A stretch of 27,854 bases of DNA from NCBI GenBank assembly GCA_035537095.1, contig DATLMV010000256.1, forward strand, positions 1 to 27,854, in the 5' to 3' direction. The stretch's first letter is position 1. Every line of letters begins with the position of its first letter. Below the pieces are notes generated by a model. That model was not told the origin of the DNA. It was given only the letters and a program-made list of their open reading frames with translations, and searched no databases. The position numbers were made by a program, and so were the translations under genes. Source of the DNA: DASWNP01 sp035537095 (GTDB taxonomy: Bacteria; Acidobacteriota; Blastocatellia; Pyrinomonadales; Pyrinomonadaceae). Below, piece after piece: positions 8,118-14,857 of the stretch.

Positions 8118-8972
8118 CTAAGACCTGTACTGACGTTCGACCGCTTCGATTTTGGCGACGCGCTTTTTGTGACGCGCTTCGCTGATCTCCGTCGAGAGCC
8201 ACGCGCGGACGATGTCGCGCATCTCCGCGCTGTTGATCGTGCCGCTGCCGAGCGTGAGGACGTTGGCGTCGTTGTGCTCGCGTGAGTTCTGCGCGACCTT
8301 GACGGAATAGCAGGCGGCGGCGCGCACGCCCGGCACTTTGTTGGCCGTCATGCAGGAACCGACGCCCGCGCCGTCAATGATGATGCCGAGGTCGGCTTCG
8401 CGCTCGGAGACGGCGCGCGCGACCGCATGTGCGAAGTCGGGATAGTCAACCGCCTCGGTCGAGTTCGTGCCGAAGTCGCGGACGAGGTGGCCGAGTTCCG
8501 AGAGGAACTGTTTCAACTCTTCCTTCAAAGCATAGCCGCCGTGGTCTGCGCCGACGGCGACGAGTTTCTGCTGCCGCGAACCGCGACGCGGCGTCCGCCG
8601 GATGAGTTCGATGCGCCGCTCGCGCACGATGTCGGCGGCGAGCGGCGTCAGGCGCGCGCTCTCGGCGATTCTCAGGCGCGCGCCGTCGGCGAGGCCGCGC
8701 ACGTCGTCCTCCGTGATGACCGTCTTGGAAGATTCGTCGCGCACTTCGGGCTCGTCGCCCGTCGCTTCGTCCGTTTGCACGGTGGAGACGATGCGCGCGC
8801 GCGTGGTCGTCGTCTCCGTGTCACTCGCGGATGCGGCGGGCACGTAGGACGAAACGGAAGTGGCGGGCTGAGCGGAAGCTGTCTCTTCCGGTTCGTTGGC
8901 GGGGAGCGCGTTTTCCAGCACGTCGCGCACGAGCGCGCGCACACGGTCGCGTGTTGATTGTTCGTCTGCCAT
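8118..8972 (-). CDS. rpiB: RpiB/LacA-type sugar-phosphate isomerase with N-terminal extension
   Basis: The C-terminal 150 residues are an RpiB/LacA fold: VAVGADHGGYALKEELKQFL, DYPDFAHAVARAVS, a GAGVGSCMTANKVPGVRAAA loop, REHNDANVLTLGS and a final helix. RpiB interconverts ribose-5-phosphate and ribulose-5-phosphate. Where E. coli RpiB has its catalytic Cys (VCGTGIG), this protein has Asp (IDGAGVG), with a Cys six residues later, so the active site is altered. The first 135 residues are extra: an amphipathic helix (RVRALVRDVLENAL, residues 10-23), a low-complexity Ser/Thr/Glu linker, and a segment (VITEDDVRGL to LTPLAADIVRERRIEL) like the 'TPAA-x-D-x-x-x-E-x-x-I' region of ethanolamine/propanediol microcompartment proteins. 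Start at ATG 8972 gives 284 residues; a GTG at 9005 would add 11. Confidence 0.85.
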   Translation of the reverse strand: MADEQSTRDRVRALVRDVLENALPANEPEETASAQPATSVSSYVPAASASDTETTTTRARIVSTVQTDEATGDEPEVRDESSKTVITEDDVRGLADGARLRIAESARLTPLAADIVRERRIELIRRTPRRGSRQQKLVAVGADHGGYALKEELKQFLSELGHLVRDFGTNSTEAVDYPDFAHAVARAVSEREADLGIIIDGAGVGSCMTANKVPGVRAAACYSVKVAQNSREHNDANVLTLGSGTINSAEMRDIVRAWLSTEISEARHKKRVAKIEAVERQYRS

Positions 8973-9033
8973 AAGATTCTGCGGCGTCGGCGTCCGATGC
9001 GTCACCGGACGCCGTTTGCCGAATGCTTTCTCA

Positions 9034-9062
9034 TTGACCTGCGGTTGCAGCTTTCATAGTAT
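9034..9062 (+). promoter_or_regulatory. Sigma70-type promoter upstream of hpt
   Basis: TTGACC (9034-9039), a 17-nt spacer and TAGTAT (9057-9062) lie 81 bp before the hpt start in the gap between the divergent rpiB-like gene and hpt. Confidence 0.55.
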
Positions 9063-9142
9063 GTCGCACGCGAAGTCGCACGCGCAAACATCGCGCACCG
9101 ACTTCCCGTTATCTTCCGAAACCGAAACACAGGAGGCCGTCA

Positions 9143-9712
9143 TTGTCGTCTTCTTCTTCCGCACGCACCGTCTCGGAGTTTAGCAACCCGAACCTCGAAC
9201 CGCTCTTCACCGCCGAACAGATTCAGACGCGCATCAGCGAACTCGGAGCCGAGATTGCGCGCGACTACGCGGGCCGCAACCCGCTGCTCGTCGGCATCCT
9301 CAAGGGCGCGGTCATCTTCATCAGCGACCTGATGCGCTCGATTGACCTCCGCCTCGGGATGGAGTTCATGGCGATTTCCAGCTACGGTTCTTCGACGCGC
9401 ACGTCTGGCGAAGTGAGAATCGTCAAAGACCTCGACGTGGCGATCGAAGGGCGCGACATCCTCATCGTCGAAGACATTATAGACACGGGCCTGACGCTCT
9501 CCTACCTGATGCCCAACCTCCACTCGCGCGGCGCGCAGAGCGTCAAACTCGTCGCCCTGCTCGACAAGTGGGAGCGGCGCGAGCGCGACGTGACGATAGA
9601 TTATCTCGGCTTCAAAATCCCCGACGCCTTCGTCGTCGGCTACGGCCTCGACTACGCCGAACGCTACCGCAACCTCCCTTACATCGCCGTCCTCAAAGAC
9701 CCGGACGCGTAG
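9143..9712 (+). CDS. hpt: Hypoxanthine phosphoribosyltransferase
   Basis: The enzyme joins hypoxanthine (and usually guanine) to PRPP to give IMP or GMP in purine salvage. The PRPP-binding motif VEDIIDTGLT is intact. The upstream LVGILKGAVIFISDLMRSI and SSYGSSTRTSGEV segments and the C-terminal FVVGYGLDYAERYRNLPYIAVL are typical. Length is 189 residues, normal for the family. The start is TTG 9143, chosen because AGGAGG at 9131-9136 lies 6 nt before it. It is divergent from the RpiB-like gene and ends in a heptamer-repeat hairpin facing the YgiT-type gene. Confidence 0.95.
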   Translation: MSSSSSARTVSEFSNPNLEPLFTAEQIQTRISELGAEIARDYAGRNPLLVGILKGAVIFISDLMRSIDLRLGMEFMAISSYGSSTRTSGEVRIVKDLDVAIEGRDILIVEDIIDTGLTLSYLMPNLHSRGAQSVKLVALLDKWERRERDVTIDYLGFKIPDAFVVGYGLDYAERYRNLPYIAVLKDPDA

Positions 9713-9792
9713 TAAATCGTGAATCGTAAATCGTAAATAGATAGGACGCTGAACGGCAGTTATCTATTCACGATTTACGATTTACTATTTAC
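9712..9792. repeat. Heptamer-repeat hairpin between hpt and the YgiT-type gene
   Basis: The left arm is repeated aatcgta/aatcgtg heptamers (9712-9744) and the right arm repeated tttacga heptamers (9764-9792), separated by about 19 nt. The right arm supplies the last codons and the TAA stop of the minus-strand YgiT-type gene. A sister element is at 21752-21830. It may work as a bidirectional transcription stop. Confidence 0.75.
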
Positions 9793-10053
9793 AGGTTGAG
9801 CGAAGACGGCGACGGGGACGGGGCGTTCGACGGCGCAGTTGGAGCGGTGTGATTTGATGCGCTCAAGCTGATGTAGAGTTTCTGCGGTAAGATAGCTCGC
9901 GCCGCAATGTGGGCAGGAGATGACGGGAACATTCTCGACGACGAGCAGGCTGTTTCCTGTGCCGTAGCTTCTCGTCACATGGCGGATACGCGCGCCGCTT
10001 CGACCGCACACGTCGCAAATCATCACACCATTCTGTTCTTCCTTATTCGACAT
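9775..10053 (-). CDS. YgiT-type zinc-finger protein, putative antitoxin
   Basis: The 92-residue protein has two CxxC pairs (C13/C16 and C47/C50: MICDVCGRSG and SCPHCGASYLTAET), the pattern of the N-terminal zinc domain of MqsA/YgiT antitoxins. The helix-turn-helix half of MqsA is absent, as in many short relatives. Its ATG at 10053 overlaps the 3' end of the DUF4258 gene by 11 bp, which implies translational coupling and fits a toxin-antitoxin pair. An internal ATG (residue 11) just before the first CxxC is an alternative start. The C-terminal VNSKS and stop codon are encoded within a heptamer-repeat arm. Confidence 0.8.
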   Translation of the reverse strand: MSNKEEQNGVMICDVCGRSGARIRHVTRSYGTGNSLLVVENVPVISCPHCGASYLTAETLHQLERIKSHRSNCAVERPVPVAVFAQPVNSKS

Positions 10054-10324
10054 AGACTGTGATGATAATCAACCTGCCGGTTGAACTCAACCTCGACACC
10101 AACACCACATCACGGTCTTCGAGAGACTTACCCCTGACCAGATATTTCCATTCGCCCGTCTCCGCCTCCTTCTGCCGCTCGACGATTCGTCCTGTCAGCA
10201 CCGCCTGCTCGATATCGAAGATTGATAAGTCGTCGTTGTTCATCTCCTCTTCGGCATGCAGCGTCATCACATACTGAAGCGCACGAACTTTCTTACGCAT
10301 TCGGTTGAGGATTCGCTCGAACAT
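10043..10324 (-). CDS. DUF4258 protein, putative toxin partner
   Basis: This small protein has the DUF4258 layout: a start helix, LQYVMTLHAEEEMNNDDLSIFDIEQAVLTGRIVE, and a beta-rich end (KYLVRGKSLEDRDVVLVSRLSSTGRLIIITVYVE). The His in the TLHAEEEM helix is the most conserved family residue. Family knowledge: DUF4258 proteins are commonly paired with YgiT-type zinc-finger proteins and are regarded as RelE/MqsR-like toxin candidates; activity is not proven here. The start is uncertain among TTG 10336, ATG 10324 and ATG 10300, and none has a good ribosome-binding site; 10324 is used. It is 44 bp downstream of deoB on the same strand. Confidence 0.78.
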   Translation of the reverse strand: MFERILNRMRKKVRALQYVMTLHAEEEMNNDDLSIFDIEQAVLTGRIVERQKEAETGEWKYLVRGKSLEDRDVVLVSRLSSTGRLIIITVYVE

Positions 10325-10368
10325 AGATAGATACAAGCGTTGACGGGCAACACCACCGCGCTATCCAT

Positions 10369-11553
10369 TCATGCGATGTCGCGCAAAAAGCTTGCGCCTG
10401 CCGTTAATTTCAGGCCGAAGTTGTCGGCGATGGTCTGGCCGATGTCGGCGAGGGAGGGGCGGTCGCCGAGGTTGACTCCGGGGCGGGCGCGGGGGCCGTA
10501 GGCGATGAGGGGGGCGTATTCGCGCGTGTGGTCTGTGCCGCGATAGGTGGGGTCGTTGCCGTGGTCGGCGGTGATGATGAAGATGTCGGTCGGGCGCATG
10601 GCGGCTTCGATTTCGGGGAGGCGCGCGTCGAAGTGTTCGAGGGCGCGGGCGTAGCCTTCCACGTCGCGGCGGTGGCCGTAGAGCATGTCGAAGTCAACGA
10701 GGTTGGAAAAGATGAGACCGCGCGTGTCGTCTTGGAGGGCGCGGATGGTCTGGTCAATGGACTGTTCGTTGTTCTTGGCGGCGATGTCCTGCGTGACCCC
10801 GGCGGCGTCGTAGATGGACGCGACTTTGCCGATGGCGACCACGTCGAGCCCTGCGTCCGAGAGCGTGACGAGCAGGTTCTCGCGCGGCGGCGGAACGGCG
10901 TAGTCGTGGCGGTTCTCGGTGCGGCGAAACGCGCCCGCGTCGCCGACGAAGGGACGCGCGATGACGCGCCCGACCTCGTGTTCGTCGCGCAGGATGGCGC
11001 GCGCCGTCTCGCATATCTCGTAGAGCCGCGCGACGGGAATCACCTCTTCGTGCGCGGCGATTTGAAAGACCGAATCGGCGGAGGTATAGACGATGGGATT
11101 GCCCGTGCGGACGTGTTCCGCGCCGAGTTCTTTGATGATCTCCGTGCCCGACGCTGGCACGTTGCCGAGGATGCCGGAGACGCCCGTCTCGCTGATGAAG
11201 CGTTCGATGATCTCGGGGGGGAAGCCCTGCGGGTAGGTCGGGAAGGCGCGCTCAAGGATGATGCCCGCCATCTCCCAATGTCCCGTGGTCGTGTCTTTGC
11301 CGTTCGAGCGAAGCGCGCAACGCCCGTAGGCGGCGCGCGGTTCGGCAACCGGCGGGACGCCGTTCAAGGGTCTGATGTTGCCCAAGCCGTAACGCTGCAA
11401 GTTCGGCAATTTGACTTCACGCGATTCGAGAATATGCCCGAGCGTATCGGCTCCGGCGTCGCCCCACGCGGCGGCGTCCGGCATCTCGCCCATCCCGAGA
11501 CTGTCGAGCACGATGAGCGCGACGCGACTAAAGAAAGAGCTATTATGACTCAT
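10369..11553 (-). CDS. deoB: Phosphopentomutase
   Basis: DeoB moves phosphate between C1 and C5 of ribose or deoxyribose, feeding deoxyribose-5-phosphate to DeoC and ribose-5-phosphate to pentose pathways. Alkaline-phosphatase-superfamily metal motifs are clear: VALIVLDSLGMGEMPDA at the N terminus, GKDTTTGHWEMAG with the phosphorylated Thr, FSNLVDFDMLYGHRRD, and FIITADHGNDPTYRGTDHTREY near the end. ATG 11553 gives 394 residues, the usual length, with GGAG about 13 nt upstream. A longer frame from 11655 would overlap the upstream nuclease gene and has an atypical N terminus, so I reject it. The upstream neighbour is 34 bp away on the same strand. Confidence 0.95.
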   Translation of the reverse strand: MSHNSSFFSRVALIVLDSLGMGEMPDAAAWGDAGADTLGHILESREVKLPNLQRYGLGNIRPLNGVPPVAEPRAAYGRCALRSNGKDTTTGHWEMAGIILERAFPTYPQGFPPEIIERFISETGVSGILGNVPASGTEIIKELGAEHVRTGNPIVYTSADSVFQIAAHEEVIPVARLYEICETARAILRDEHEVGRVIARPFVGDAGAFRRTENRHDYAVPPPRENLLVTLSDAGLDVVAIGKVASIYDAAGVTQDIAAKNNEQSIDQTIRALQDDTRGLIFSNLVDFDMLYGHRRDVEGYARALEHFDARLPEIEAAMRPTDIFIITADHGNDPTYRGTDHTREYAPLIAYGPRARPGVNLGDRPSLADIGQTIADNFGLKLTAGASFLRDIA

Positions 11554-11587
11554 ATATGTTGTTGCACTCCTTGAATATATGCTTAAG

Positions 11588-12454
11588 CTAAGGACGAAGA
11601 TTTGCGCGAAATGCCAACTCAACAATATTGAATTTCTTAATAAATTCTTCTCCACTATAACGAAATATTTGAGGGTTCTCTGAGAGCGCGGAAGTGACCA
11701 TGCAGATTACAAATTGCGGATTGTTGCGAGCCTGCCGCATCTCACCTGCCGTAATAATAAAAGACAATCCCGTACCTCGTATTCCCTTAACTTCAACATG
11801 TTTGACAACACCTTGCTTATTGCAACGTAAATCATACCCACATTTCTTGGTTTCAACTGATAGGACTCTCCATCCATGATTTTCATACCATTCTGTTACC
11901 AATAAAATGGCCGCTCTTTCAACTTTCTTATTTGTTTCTGGATCTCCAAAACCAGCACCTGATTTAATCTGTTGTTCAATCTCAGGAGCATTCGGCAGTT
12001 CTGATTGATACCATTTTAATTCTAATAACTTAACTGATGTCGGAGTGAGTTTCCGCATCGCTTGCAGTTGTTGAGCTTTGACACGACCCTCTTCAAGATT
12101 AAGCCTGTCTCTATTCGATGAACTTTGAAAACGTAAATCCGCAGCAATATCCATAAGGCTTAACTCGCGTAAATCTTCTTCTGTACCGGACTCAGCAACT
12201 ATATGGTGCGGAGCATCCCAAACATTTGTGAAGCGTCTGATGGCCTCCGCTTTGGTTATAAGTTTACCTACGTTTATTCTGCCAACAACTACTAATTCTC
12301 CGGGGGAGCGCACGGTTACAATCCAAACTGTGTCGCCCTGTTGCACTCCCATACGTTTAAATTGTCCGCTACCCGAACGGTTTAATGGTTCATCAATAGA
12401 CAGTTCATCGTCTGCTTGCTTAGGTTCCCAGTATTGAAGAAAATTGTTAGACAT
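11588..12454 (-). CDS. PUA/EVE-like + DUF3883 (PD-(D/E)XK) nuclease-type protein
   Basis: The 288-residue protein appears to have two parts. The N-terminal 75 residues (VQQGDTVWIVTVRSPGELVVVGRI) look like a PUA-superfamily EVE/ASCH-type fold used for modified-base reading. The C-terminal 115 residues carry a DUF3883/Mrr-like nuclease core: E179 in KKVERAA, D208 in KCGYDLRC and E221-V-K223 in HVEVKGIRG. This is the layout of modification-dependent restriction factors. The gene is visibly AT-rich against its GC-rich neighbours, which suggests recent acquisition. Yet its ATG follows the VWA stop by 1 nt, so it sits tightly behind that gene. Activity and target are inferred; the nuclease motif is seen directly. 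Confidence 0.72.
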   Translation of the reverse strand: MSNNFLQYWEPKQADDELSIDEPLNRSGSGQFKRMGVQQGDTVWIVTVRSPGELVVVGRINVGKLITKAEAIRRFTNVWDAPHHIVAESGTEEDLRELSLMDIAADLRFQSSSNRDRLNLEEGRVKAQQLQAMRKLTPTSVKLLELKWYQSELPNAPEIEQQIKSGAGFGDPETNKKVERAAILLVTEWYENHGWRVLSVETKKCGYDLRCNKQGVVKHVEVKGIRGTGLSFIITAGEMRQARNNPQFVICMVTSALSENPQIFRYSGEEFIKKFNIVELAFRANLRP

Positions 12455-12455
12455 T

Positions 12456-13736
12456 TTAGCTTCTCGGCGCTTGATAGCCTTCGCGGGCGCGCACCTGTGC
12501 GTTGCGGATGCCTTTGACTTCGACGCGGATGGTGCGGAAGCTGCCGTCGCGCGCTTTGTTGGTCGGGTAGTAGCCGAGGCTGTACTGCGTGCCGATCTCC
12601 GCCGCGACCTGCCGGAAGGCGGCGCGCGCTTCTTGCAGGTCGCCGACGGGGAAGGTCTTGCCGCCGGAATCGCGCGCCAGTTCGTTCATCTCGCGGCGCG
12701 CGAGTTGGTAGAGCTTGCGGCTGATGTCCATCCGTTCAAACTGTCCGAGGCGACAGAAACTTCCGAAGTCGGAGGTGTCCATGTGGGGCGCGAAGAGGCG
12801 TCGGTAGCGTTGCAGTTGCGCGCGCGACAGATGGATCGAGCCGTCGTCGGCGCAGTCTTGCAGGAGACGATTCTCGACGAACTCTTCGGTGTTGACCTGC
12901 ACGAAATAACTGACCACTCCGGCGCGTTTGAGTCCGGCCCGCGCCTCTTCATAATCTGCCTCGCTCGCCGAATCCACGCCGTCCGTGAGCGCGACCAGCG
13001 CGCGACGCCCGCGCACCCCTTCGCGCGGCGGCTCGCGGAAGACCTCCTGCGCGACGCGTTCGAGCGCATCGTAGAAGGGCGTCCCGTTGCTCGCGCTGAC
13101 GTTGCCGACGGCTTCACGTAGAAGCTCGCGGTCGTCCGTCAGTCGCGCCTTGATTTCGACGGCGGGGAGTTTCGACGTGCCGTCACGCAAGGTGTTGAAG
13201 GAGAGAATGGCGACGCGGTCGCCGGGTCTGAGAGCCTCGATGAAGGCGTTGGCGGCGCGGCGGATGAGGCCCACTTCGGCGCGCGTCGAGCCGGAAGTGT
13301 CGAGCAGGAGCGCGACCTCGAAGGGCGCGTCGGTGGTCGCAAAGTTGGCGAGGCGCTGCGGTCGCCCGTCCTCATAGAGCGTGAACTGTTCGGCGCGGAG
13401 TCCGGTCAGGGGCCGCCCGGTCGCGTCGGTGACGATTGCGGGAACGGAGACCAACTGCGTCTCGACGCGCACCGTGTCGCCCTCGTCAACCTCCTCGACG
13501 GACGGGGAAGACGACGCAGGCGCGTCGCCGCTTGTCGTCGCCGGTTTGGCGGGAGGCGCGGGCGGCGTCGGGGTGTCGCCGACGCGTCGCGGTCGCTGTT
13601 GTTGCTGAGCGGGCGCGGTCGCCGGTTGTTGTTGTGCGCCGACGTGGAGCAGCGCGACGCAGAGCATGAGCAGGAGCGCGGCTGGCGCGCGGCGCGCCGT
13701 CGTCTTCGCGCAGGGGCTTGTCGGATGTTCAAACAC
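12456..13736 (-). CDS. VWFA-related Acidobacterial domain protein, secreted (paralogue)
   Basis: The 426-residue protein has an N-terminal hydrophobic export segment (RAPAALLLMLCVALLHVGAQ) after a short charged start. A Gln/Pro-rich linker containing RRVGDTPTPP follows, then a short beta domain (SVPAIVTDATGRPLTGLRAEQFTLYEDG) and a VWA domain with MIDAS DTSGS (residues 146-150) and a later LTDGVD. The same domain order and the RRVGDTP linker motif occur in the protein at 2849-4096, so the two are paralogues. The C-terminal GYYPTNKARDGSFRTIRVEV segment is shared too. It is divergent from the small gene at 13818 and leads directly into the DUF3883 gene. Confidence 0.87.
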   Translation of the reverse strand: MFEHPTSPCAKTTARRAPAALLLMLCVALLHVGAQQQPATAPAQQQQRPRRVGDTPTPPAPPAKPATTSGDAPASSSPSVEEVDEGDTVRVETQLVSVPAIVTDATGRPLTGLRAEQFTLYEDGRPQRLANFATTDAPFEVALLLDTSGSTRAEVGLIRRAANAFIEALRPGDRVAILSFNTLRDGTSKLPAVEIKARLTDDRELLREAVGNVSASNGTPFYDALERVAQEVFREPPREGVRGRRALVALTDGVDSASEADYEEARAGLKRAGVVSYFVQVNTEEFVENRLLQDCADDGSIHLSRAQLQRYRRLFAPHMDTSDFGSFCRLGQFERMDISRKLYQLARREMNELARDSGGKTFPVGDLQEARAAFRQVAAEIGTQYSLGYYPTNKARDGSFRTIRVEVKGIRNAQVRAREGYQAPRS

Positions 13737-13817
13737 GGGCTTAGACTCTTTCGGGTAAAAAACTTCTCCGGTAAATATAGCCGCAAACGCACGCGGGCTG
13801 AAAGGAGCGAAGAACGT

Positions 13818-14015
13818 ATGTCGGTTATCGGCAGGCTCGACAAACAGGTGGAAGACGTGCTCATCTCGCCGCTCTCAAAGACACGCCCCGCGCCCGAGAA
13901 AGTTCCGTCGGTCGAACCCTCGAAGGACACTCCGGCGGAGAGCGTCGGAGACGTTGGCGCGTCCGAGGGTCAGACTTCGCGCGAGCGCGCGGAGTTGCCC
14001 GTCTGGTTGCTTTGA
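13818..14015 (+). CDS. Small hypothetical protein (65 aa) heading the SIR2/HAM1 operon
   Basis: The start is ATG 13818, with AAAGGAG at 13801-13807, a strong ribosome-binding site at good spacing. The protein begins with a possible amphipathic helix (MSVIGRLDKQVEDVLISPL), continues with a Pro/Ser/Glu-rich disordered stretch, and ends in a hydrophobic tail ELPVWLL. I do not recognise it. Its stop is 32 bp before the SIR2-like start, in the same direction, so co-transcription is likely. The ordered ends around a flexible middle would suit a peptide that binds a partner protein, but that is inference. Confidence 0.65.
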   Translation: MSVIGRLDKQVEDVLISPLSKTRPAPEKVPSVEPSKDTPAESVGDVGASEGQTSRERAELPVWLL

Positions 14016-14047
14016 TAAAGTTGACTGAAATCACGGAGGGCCATTTT

Positions 14048-14857
14048 ATGTCGAGCGTCAACGGTCTGCATGTGCTGCGCGACCTGCGCCGGGAAGGAAA
14101 GCTTCTGCCCTTTGTCGGCGCGGGGCTCTCGATTCCGCTCGGGCTGCCCTCTTGGGAAAAGCTGATTGACATCATCGCGCGCCAACTCGGCTACGACCCG
14201 GAGGTCTTCAAGATCAGCGGCAACAGCCTGCAACTCGCCGAGTATTACGTCGCCGTCAAGGGCAGCATCGGGCCGCTCCGGAGCGAGATGGACAGGCTCT
14301 TTAACCCGAGTGACGAGGCCATCAAAAACTCCCGCACGCACAACGCCCTCGCACGCATGGAACTGCCGCTCATCTACACGACCAACTACGACCGCATCAT
14401 CGAACGCGCCTTCGAATTGAACGAAGAGCCGTGTCATACCGTCGCCAACATTGACGACATCTCGACCGCTCCGGCGCGCATCACGCAGGTCGTCAAATTC
14501 CACGGCGCGTTCAGCGACGACGACAGTCTCGTCCTCACCGAGTCGAGCTACTTCGACCGCCTTGAGTTCGAGTCCGCGCTCGACATCAAGCTGCGCGCAG
14601 ACATCCTCGGCAAGTGTATCCTCTTCCTCGGCTACAGCCTGAGCGACGTGAACATTCGCTACATGCTCTACAAGCTGCATAAGCTGCGCCAGCAGGTGAA
14701 GCGCGATACGAACCGCGCGGCGAGCGCATACCTCATCACCTACGGTGCGGGCGAAGTGCAGCGCACGCTGCTCGCGCGTTGGGGCGTCTCCGTCATCGAA
14801 CTCGACCCCGTCAACAAGACCGAAAGCATGGGCGACTTTCTGGAAGAGTTGTTATGA
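14048..14857 (+). CDS. SIR2-like NADase-type protein (KomC-like candidate)
   Basis: The start is ATG 14048, with GGAGGG at 14035-14040; this gives 269 residues. SIR2_2-type motifs are present: LLPFVGAGLSIPLGLPSW with GAG at residues 24-26 for NAD binding, IYTTNYDRIIE with N113 and D115, KFHG with the catalytic-type H152, and ILFLGYSLSDVNIRYML (191-207). This bacterial SIR2-like family is widespread in anti-phage systems, where it destroys NAD+ during infection. The stop overlaps the start of the HAM1-like gene as ATGA, so the two are translationally coupled. A SIR2-like effector beside a HAM1-like protein is the KomC/KomB arrangement of the Kongming system. The family is secure; the defence role is inferred from the pairing. 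Confidence 0.88.
   Translation: MSSVNGLHVLRDLRREGKLLPFVGAGLSIPLGLPSWEKLIDIIARQLGYDPEVFKISGNSLQLAEYYVAVKGSIGPLRSEMDRLFNPSDEAIKNSRTHNALARMELPLIYTTNYDRIIERAFELNEEPCHTVANIDDISTAPARITQVVKFHGAFSDDDSLVLTESSYFDRLEFESALDIKLRADILGKCILFLGYSLSDVNIRYMLYKLHKLRQQVKRDTNRAASAYLITYGAGEVQRTLLARWGVSVIELDPVNKTESMGDFLEELL

Noticed and set aside
11554..11655. 34-residue N-terminal extension of deoB
   Set aside because: It overlaps the upstream nuclease gene, is unlike DeoB, and the ATG at 11553 gives the normal length.
4233..13736. Microcompartment shell proteins near deoC and rpiB
   Set aside because: No gene in the window has a BMC shell-like sequence; all frames of suitable size are accounted for or are antisense shadows.
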